DNA of 64,000 bases, taken from contig NW_018344105.1 in NCBI RefSeq assembly GCF_002099425.1, positions 6,202,501 through 6,266,500 of the forward strand, in the 5' to 3' direction. A program made the position numbers and the translations under genes. Positions 58,130-64,000 of the stretch are shown piece after piece. Origin of the DNA: Phascolarctos cinereus (taxonomy: Eukaryota > Chordata > Mammalia > Diprotodontia > Phascolarctidae). The stretch's first letter is position 1; each line of letters opens with the position of its first letter. The notes beneath the pieces were generated by a model. That model worked only from the letters and a program-made list of their open reading frames with translations. It was not told where the DNA came from and made no database searches.

Positions 58130-59228
58130 GAGGGGGAAGGAAAGGAATAAGAATTTATTAAGTACCTACTATGTGTCAGGTACTGTGCTAAGCGCTTTGC
58201 AATTATCTCATTTCAAAACAGGAAAATAATAAATGCTGGAGAAGATGTGGAAAAACTGGAACACTAATGCATTATTGGTGGAGTTGTGAACTGATCCAAC
58301 AATTCTGGAGAGCAATTTGGAACTATGCTCAAAGGGCTACAAAAATGCAAATATCTTTTGACCCAGCAATAGCACTTCTAGGGCTGTATCCCAAAGAGAT
58401 CATACAAATGGGAAAGGGACCTATGTATACAAAAATATTTATAACAGCTCTTTTTGTGGTGGCAAAGAATTGGAAATTGAGGGGATGCCCATCAATTGTG
58501 GAATGGCTGAACAAGTTGTGGTATATGAATGTAACAGAATACTATTGTGCTATAAGAAATGGTGAGCAGGCAGACTTCAGAAAAACCTGGAAAGACTTGA
58601 ATGAACTGATGCTGAGTGAAGTGAGCAGGACCAGGAGAACATTGGACACAGTAACAGCCACAATGTACGATGACTAACTTTGACAGACTCAAGGATCCAA
58701 GACAACTCCAAAGGACTCATGATGGAAAATGCTGTCCATATCCAGGAAAAGAACTATGGAGTCTGAATGCAGATTGAAGCACATTATTTGATCTCTCTCT
58801 CTTTTTATTTTTGTTTGTTTCTTCTTTCTCGTGGTTTCACCTATTGGTTCTAATTCTTCTTCACAACATGACTAATATGAAAATAGGTTCAATATGAATG
58901 TATATGCAGAGCCTATATCAGATTGCATGCTGTCTTGGGGTGGGGGGAGGGGAGAGATGGGGAGAAAATTTGGAAATCAAAATCTCATGGAAGTGAATGT
59001 TGAAAACTAAAAATTAATTAATTAAAAGATTATTATCTCATCTGATCCTCACAACAACCCTGGAAGGTAGGTGCTGCCATTATCCCCATTTTACAGTTGA
59101 GGAAACTGAGGCATACAGAGTGACTTGCCCAGGGTCACACAGCTAGTAAGTGCCTGAGGCCAGATTTTAATTAGGGTCTTTCTGACTTCAGGTCCAGGCC
59201 TCTATCCACTGAGCTACCAGCTGCCTGC
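58130..59228 (-). repeat. CORE-SINE split by an L1
   Basis: The left part, 58140-58211 (CTACTATGTGTCAGGTACTG TGC), and the right part, 59042-59228 (CACAACAACCCTGGAAGGTA, GAGGAAACTGAGGCATACAG, GTCACACAGCTAGTAAGTGC), join in register once the L1 is removed. Confidence 0.8.
58212..59031 (+). mobile_element. L1 LINE 3' end, best-preserved copy
   Basis: 820 bp. A 136-codon frame at 58267-58677 is the L1 ORF2 C-terminus: MHYWWSCELIQQFWRAIWNY, FDPAIALLGLYPKE, CPSIVEWLNKLWYMNVTEYY. The 3'UTR with terminus GAAAACTAAAAATTAATTAA follows. ATTATCTCAT flanks it at 58202-58211 and 59032-59041. The uninterrupted frame means it is younger than the other L1 pieces here. Confidence 0.9.
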
Positions 59229-59284
59229 AGTCCTACCCTACCACTATCCAGTGAGAAGAAGATGGTATGTTTTATCCTCTGGCC

Positions 59285-59510
59285 TCTAGAACCAATACTG
59301 GTCACCGTCATCTGTGTTCAATTGTGGGTTCCCCCCATTTATGTTACTGTAGTCATTGTGTATAATATTCTCTTGATTCTGCTTTCTTCACCCTGCATCA
59401 GTTCCTACAAGTCTTTTCATGTCCTTCTGAATTCCTCATATCTGTCATTTCTTACAATACAATAATATTCCATCCTATTCATATACCACACTTTAGTTAG
59501 TCATCTCCCC
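59285..59510 (-). mobile_element. L1 ORF2 fragment, minus strand
   Basis: The reverse complement holds the AAGCAGAATCAAGAGAATAT motif that precedes the L1 3'UTR. The plus strand reads TCTGCTTTCTTCACCCTGCA TCAG. Confidence 0.65.
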
Positions 59511-59519
59511 AAGTGAAGG

Positions 59520-60780
59520 ACACTTACCTTCTAAGAGGACATCACTGTATCCAATAAAGTTGGAAACACTAACGACATAGGGTTAACGTGAGGCCTGAAC
59601 TCTGAATACTCAACACCATTTCTTGCTGCCAATCACAGAAGATCAAGGATGATACTTAAGGCAAATTTCCTTTCAATAAAAATGAGTTTCAACCAGTATA
59701 AGAAGGGTCTTCTTTTATTTTCCACTCAAAACTAACAATGATTCATTTTTTAAAAGCCTAGAAGAAAAGAATGATGGGGTGATGAGAAAAAACCAGAAGA
59801 GAGGCAAACACAATGCAGCGCAAGGAACGCTAGATTTAGAATGAAAAGACCTCCGGGTTGGAGGCCAACTCCAGCAAGTCACAATCTCTATAGGCCTCAG
59901 TTTTCTCATTTGCAAAACCAGGAGGCTGACCTAGCTCTCAATCTGTGCTCCTACGACAATTTGTCTGGAAAGAGTGAGGTAAATAAGACCTAAATTCCAG
60001 TGAAACATATGAATGGCTACATTCATCCGGCTCACCAGTACCAACTGTACAATAGTGCCCCTGTCTTGTTAAACAAACTTGGTGGTTTGCTGCTATGCAA
60101 ACACTCAACTGACTAACTTTAGTGTATCTGGCTACTATTCCCCATTTAGTATGATTCATGGGAAAAAAAGCCGGACAAAAACTTGTCAAGTGTACAAGCC
60201 TGATTCCCAGGCACTTGTACCTACCCTTCCATTCTCATCCATTGAAAATCAACATCAACACCCTGAATGGAAATGGGGGGGAAAGATTCCCTCTTATCTC
60301 ACTCTCTGTATATATGCCCTCTCTCCAAGCCTTTAACTAGTATGGGCCTCTCAAGATGCAATTCACCCTGCCTGCTTTCAGAATCCTGTGTGGCCCCATC
60401 CCCTTTAGTGAAATCACAATCCTTGGGCACAGAACTAGAAGGCCAGGTGAAACAGCTGCAGCAGCTGAGTGACTTTAGATAACTTTTATTTTGACTCAAA
60501 CATTCTTAAAGCATTAAAAATAAGTGTTTACTATATATTAGCAAGGTCAAAAAAGAACATTCAAAATGGAAAAAGGCAATGTGGTTTACTGGCTTCCACA
60601 TCTACTGTAGGGCCCTGAGCAATACATTTTACCTGTCTCCAAATATAGACAGAAAGACTGATGTATCTATAATCCAGCTAGCTAGGTAGCTCTATCTCCC
60701 TATCTATTCTAAGCTAAATATTACGTAGCATGCAGAATTTGCCACTTCCCAGGGCCCTGAGAGGGTTAATGGGGCACTGT
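59520..60780. other. Intron 1 stretch: weak MIR only
   Basis: A MIR-like piece at 59850-59950 (GGCCTCAGTTTTCTCATTTG). Nothing else recognised. Confidence 0.45.
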
Positions 60781-60789
60781 CAATGAATC

Positions 60790-60905
60790 AATTGATGAGC
60801 ATTGATGAGGAGCCTACTATATGTCAGGTGATGTGGTCAGCACTGGAGATATACCAAGCCAAAATTAAAAGTCTCTCTTCTCAAGGAGCTAATATTCCAA
60901 CAGGA
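60790..60905 (+). repeat. Old SINE/LINE tail block
   Basis: AGCCTACTATATGTCAGGTG and TTCTCAAGGAGCTAATATTC. Confidence 0.6.
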
Positions 60906-61049
60906 AAACAACAAGGACATATATAAACGTTAACACCAGTTTCAAGAGCCCTGCTGACAGAGCCTAGTGCTACTGTTACAATATCTTTAAGACAAACTAC
61001 AGAATCCTGAAATAACAGTAACTAATATATATATACACCTGTGTAATGC

Positions 61050-61078
61050 ATGTGTGTGTACACACACACACACACACA
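61050..61078 (+). repeat. (TG)n/(CA)n microsatellite
   Basis: TGTGTGTGTA followed by about ten CA units. Confidence 0.9.
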
Positions 61079-61119
61079 GAATACATAGAGGATAAATACA
61101 AAGTGGTTTGGAGGAGGGA

Positions 61120-61620
61120 GGGCACTAGAACCTAAAGGGATTGGGAAAGGCTTCATGTAGTAGGTGGGGTCTGGCTGAGTCTTAAGGAAGCCAGGAATTC
61201 CAAGAGCTGCAGGTGAGAAAGGCAAGTATTCCAGGCATGGGGGTGGGTGTGGGGGAGCAGCCAGTGCAAAGGCACAGAGACAGCTAGGAGATGAGAGAGC
61301 TGTGTGTTCATTATAGCAAGAAGGCTGGTATAGGAGCAGCTAGGTGGCACAGTGGATAGAGCACCGGCCCTGGAGTCAGGAGGACCTGAGTTCAAATCTG
61401 ACCTCAGACACACAACACTTACTAGCTGTGTGACCCTAAGCAAGTGACCCCCATTGCCGAGCCAAAAAAAGATTATAAAAGAAGGCTGGTACAGCCGGAC
61501 CACACAGTGAGTGAAGGGGAGTAATGGGCTAGGGGAGAAGGAACATTTCTGGTACCCCATGGACAAGGAGACTAAAGGGATAGAGGGAGTCTCAGAGCTC
61601 TCATTAGGTTTCACCTACCA
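61120..61620 (-). repeat. L2 C-terminal/3' fragment, split by a SINE
   Basis: The reverse complement reads LAVSVPLHWLLPH and AWNTCLSHLQLLEFLASL, the L2 ORF2 C-terminus. The SINE at 61331-61478 interrupts it. Confidence 0.75.
61331..61478 (+). mobile_element. Marsupial CORE-SINE with 13-bp target duplication
   Basis: GGAGCAGCTAGGTGGCACAG, GCACCGGCCCTGGAGTCAGG. AAGAAGGCTGGTA flanks it exactly at 61318-61330 and 61479-61491. One of the least diverged SINEs here. Confidence 0.93.
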
Positions 61621-61624
61621 TAAG

Positions 61625-62720
61625 GCTTAAATAGACTGTTGCAGGTTATCCTGGGAACTTCAGCATTGTGGATAACATAATTTCCACAGGAATATCTTTG
61701 AGTTCTAAACTGCTCTCAGCCTATTTAGAAGTTTGACTGCTTCTAAAATGCTGCAGTTTCCTCTATAGAGGCAAATTCATATGGCAATTTTGGTACCGAA
61801 ATAGAAATAAGCTGTCAAAGTTATCAAATGAAAATGCAACATGTCTTTGAAAGACAAAGAACAATTATCAATGTTAACCACCGTAATTGAAAACAAAAGC
61901 TGAACACAAACCCTCAATTTTCATTTCCTGTAAGTGACTATGAGCAAATAAGGCATTTATAAAATAAATGATAAAACTCAAACTATACTGAGAACACTAC
62001 CAAAGGAGTTTGACCAAATTTTCCACTAGTCTAACCACTAAAAGGACAGAAAAGATAATTACTTAGAATCAGTATTCTTTACATAAATTGTGCTCCTACT
62101 GTCTCCAGGAAACCCATGGACTCAGATTGTGATCTTTCCCACTGCTGATTCCATACGCTTCAGGGGGGAAAAAGGCCAACATGATGCTAAGTTAATAAAG
62201 TCTTTTTGGCAGCAGGGACAGGACAGGTGGAGAACATGGACACTGGCCCCAACTCTTGGCAACAGCCCTGGGAATGAATGTCTTTCGAGCTCAACCAAGA
62301 AGCAGATGGGGTGGGGAGGATAATTAATACCAACAGCTGCTTGTCCCAACCCTTGACCTTTTAGCTAGTTCCTCCATTACTGAGGAATAGAGTCATGTGA
62401 CCAGAGGAAACGAAGATTAAGGTGGAAATGGAGCTGTCACCTCTCCCTTTTACACAAGAGAATCGAACACTGTGCTCCATCTGTGGAGGTGAAAACTCTA
62501 TTCCCCTGTCACCTCTTCTCTCTTTCTCCCTATAATCTCCCTCATCCAACTCAATCCTACCCCTTTCTGTCCCCTCTGTTCTCTCCTCCCATTACCCTTA
62601 AATTCTTGCTCTATAATTAACAAACTCCCCAACATCCCAGATCTCTTCCTTTAACTTTTCCATCTTCTGTCCACAGAAGGGGCAAGGCGATGGCAAAAGC
62701 CAAATTCTTTTACCTTGGGA
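61625..62720. other. Intron 1 stretch without recognised elements
   Basis: No repeat or gene identified by eye. Confidence 0.45.
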
Positions 62721-62730
62721 ACTGCTAGAC

Positions 62731-63038
62731 CAGGGTGGGAAACATGTTTTGGGGGTGTTTTTTTAGGCAATTGGGGTTAAGTGACTTGCCAGGGGTCACA
62801 CAGCTAGTAAGTGTCAAGTGTTTGGTCTGAGGCTGGATTTGAACTCAGGTACTCCTGACTTAAGGGCCGGTGCTCTATCCACTGCGCCACCTCGCTGCCC
62901 CATAGATCTAGATTCTTAAATACGGCCTTTTGACTGAATCCAAATTTTACAGAACAAAGTTTAGATTCAGTCAAAAGGCCGCACTTAAGGATCTAGAAGG
63001 CCACATGTGGCCTCAAAGCCACAGGTTCCTCACTCCTG
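62731..63038. mobile_element. Palindromic hAT element with perfect 8-bp target duplication and nested SINE
   Basis: TGCTAGAC flanks both ends (62723-62730 and 63039-63046). The ends CAGGGTGGGAAAC and GGTTCCTCACTCCTG are inverted repeats. The interior is a hairpin: CGGCCTTTTGACTGAATCC against GATTCAGTCAAAAGGCCG. Non-autonomous; it belongs to a common mammalian hAT family. Confidence 0.88.
62752..62902 (-). mobile_element. Marsupial CORE-SINE inside the hAT element
   Basis: GGCAATTGGGGTTAAGTGAC, GATTTGAACTCAGGTACTCC and the head complement GCGCCACCTCGCTGCCCC. Its insertion removed or replaced most of the left arm of the palindrome. Confidence 0.88.
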
Positions 63039-63414
63039 TGCTAGACCATGAAGATAGGACTTTCTGCTTATCTACACAAGTCCCAGCTGCACAAGCAATT
63101 TCTTGGTCTGGTGCAGACTGACTGGTGCCTGTCTTGACTCCCAAGGACATATAGGGAGTCGAGTTTGGGATGGAAACAACACATTATGTTGGGGGGTGAG
63201 GTCTGTCCTCAACACATTTAGGGCCTCCTGCAAACTCTGGGTCTAGTGTTTCTGGAAAATATGGCAACTCAAAAAGACAAGTTCAGCGGATCCCTTAACA
63301 TTCCTTAAGAACACACACACTCACACATTTTCCTCTGTCCCTGACTCCCTGAAATCCCTTTTGCTTCTGCAATGCCACTGCACTTATTAGATGAAGTAAA
63401 TTTTAAATCAGTTT

Positions 63415-63530
63415 TTAAAAACCATGGCTTCTATATCTACTGTGCAGAAGGCACTGTGTTAGGGGCCAGGATTAAAGAAAAACAAAATAGGCCCTGCAGT
63501 CAAGGTGCTTACATTCTACTTCAATGATAC
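63415..63530 (+). repeat. Old SINE/LINE tail block
   Basis: CTACTGTGCAGAAGGCACTG and CTGCAGTCAAGGTGCTTACA TTCTAC. Confidence 0.6.
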
Positions 63531-63644
63531 AATACATACACAGATAGATAAGGAAACATAAAGTATTTACAAGGTAATACACAGTCATTTTGAGAGAGAA
63601 AGCTCACTAGCAACTGTAATGAATAGGAAAGGGGTCACACAGAA

Positions 63645-63892
63645 GCAGCCATTGAGCAAGGTGCTGAGCCTGGCGTCAGGAAGACCTGAGTTTAAATCTG
63701 ATCTCAGATACTTACTAGCTTCATGACCCTGGACAAGTCACTTCACTTGTGTGTGCCTCAGTTTCCTCATCTGTAAAATGTAGATAATAACACCATCTAC
63801 CTTGCAGGGTTATTGAGAGCATCAAATGAGATTATATTTGTAAAGTGCTTAGCACAGTGCCTAGCACACAGTAGGTGCTATATAAATGCTTA
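63645..63892 (+). repeat. Full-length CORE-SINE/MIR-like copy
   Basis: GCGTCAGGAAGACCTGAGTT, TTTCCTCATCTGTAAAATGT, TACCTTGCAGGGTTATTGAG and CACAGTAGGTGCTATATAAA. Confidence 0.85.
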
Positions 63893-64000
63893 TTCTTGCA
63901 CCACTCCATCCTTTGGATATGGCAGTTAAATTATATTTTGAAGAAAGCTAGGGATTCTACCAGGTGGAAGTGAGGAGGACACAGTGCATTCCAAATATAG

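Overview
The window holds the 5' two-thirds of one vertebrate gene, ATP7A, the copper-transporting P1B-type ATPase mutated in Menkes disease in humans. It lies on the minus strand and is embedded in a mammalian repeat landscape. I assembled fourteen coding exons by eye; by length and reading phase they correspond to human exons 2-15. They splice into one open frame of 1029 residues from the start Met at 50117 to the end of exon 15 at 1191. It is ATP7A and not ATP7B because the N-terminus starts [10 protein letters not shown], there is a long spacer between metal-binding domains 1 and 2, and the domain linkers match ATP7A. All six CxxC copper sites, the TGE actuator motif and the CPC transport motif are intact. 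The DKTGT phosphorylation motif, the nucleotide-binding domain and the last membrane segments would lie left of position 1. The non-coding first exon and promoter are not visible and presumably lie right of position 64000.

The organism looks like a marsupial. Many copies of the tRNA-derived marsupial CORE-SINE are present (about 150-270 bp, head like GGCAGCTAGGTGGCGCAGTG), as are L1 3' ends of a marsupial type and a 'half-L1' (HAL1-like) element. Ancient mammalian repeats (MIR, L2, L3/CR1, hAT relics) fill much of the rest. ATP7A belongs to the part of the X that is X-linked in both placental mammals and marsupials, so this is probably X-chromosome sequence (inference).

Layout, left to right (the gene reads right to left). 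1-8.6 kb: exons 15-8, encoding CPC, transmembrane segments 1-6 and the actuator domain, with short introns. 8.6-13.2 kb: intron 7 with an old L1 split by a SINE, then exons 7 and 6 (metal-binding domain 6 and half of 5). 13.2-26 kb: intron 5, with a long L2, L1 pieces, the HAL1-like element, L2 and L3 tails and two young SINEs. 26-33.1 kb: exons 5, 4 and 3 with repeat-poor intron 4. 33.1-50 kb: intron 2. 50.0-50.1 kb: exon 2 with the start codon. 50.1-64 kb: part of intron 1, with a candidate solo LTR, an L2 reverse-transcriptase relic, L3, L1 and nested SINE/hAT insertions.

Most interesting points: a non-canonical GC donor just before the in-frame 234-bp exon 10, the exon whose skipping moves human ATP7A out of the Golgi; a domain in exon 3 that looks like a seventh metal-binding fold without its cysteines; an exon that opens with a perfect donor sequence; a tandem ten-residue duplication in a shortened linker; and several cleanly dated nested transposon insertions. 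I found no second protein-coding gene, no RNA gene and no CRISPR array. All repeat calls are by eye and their edges are approximate unless a target-site duplication is quoted.
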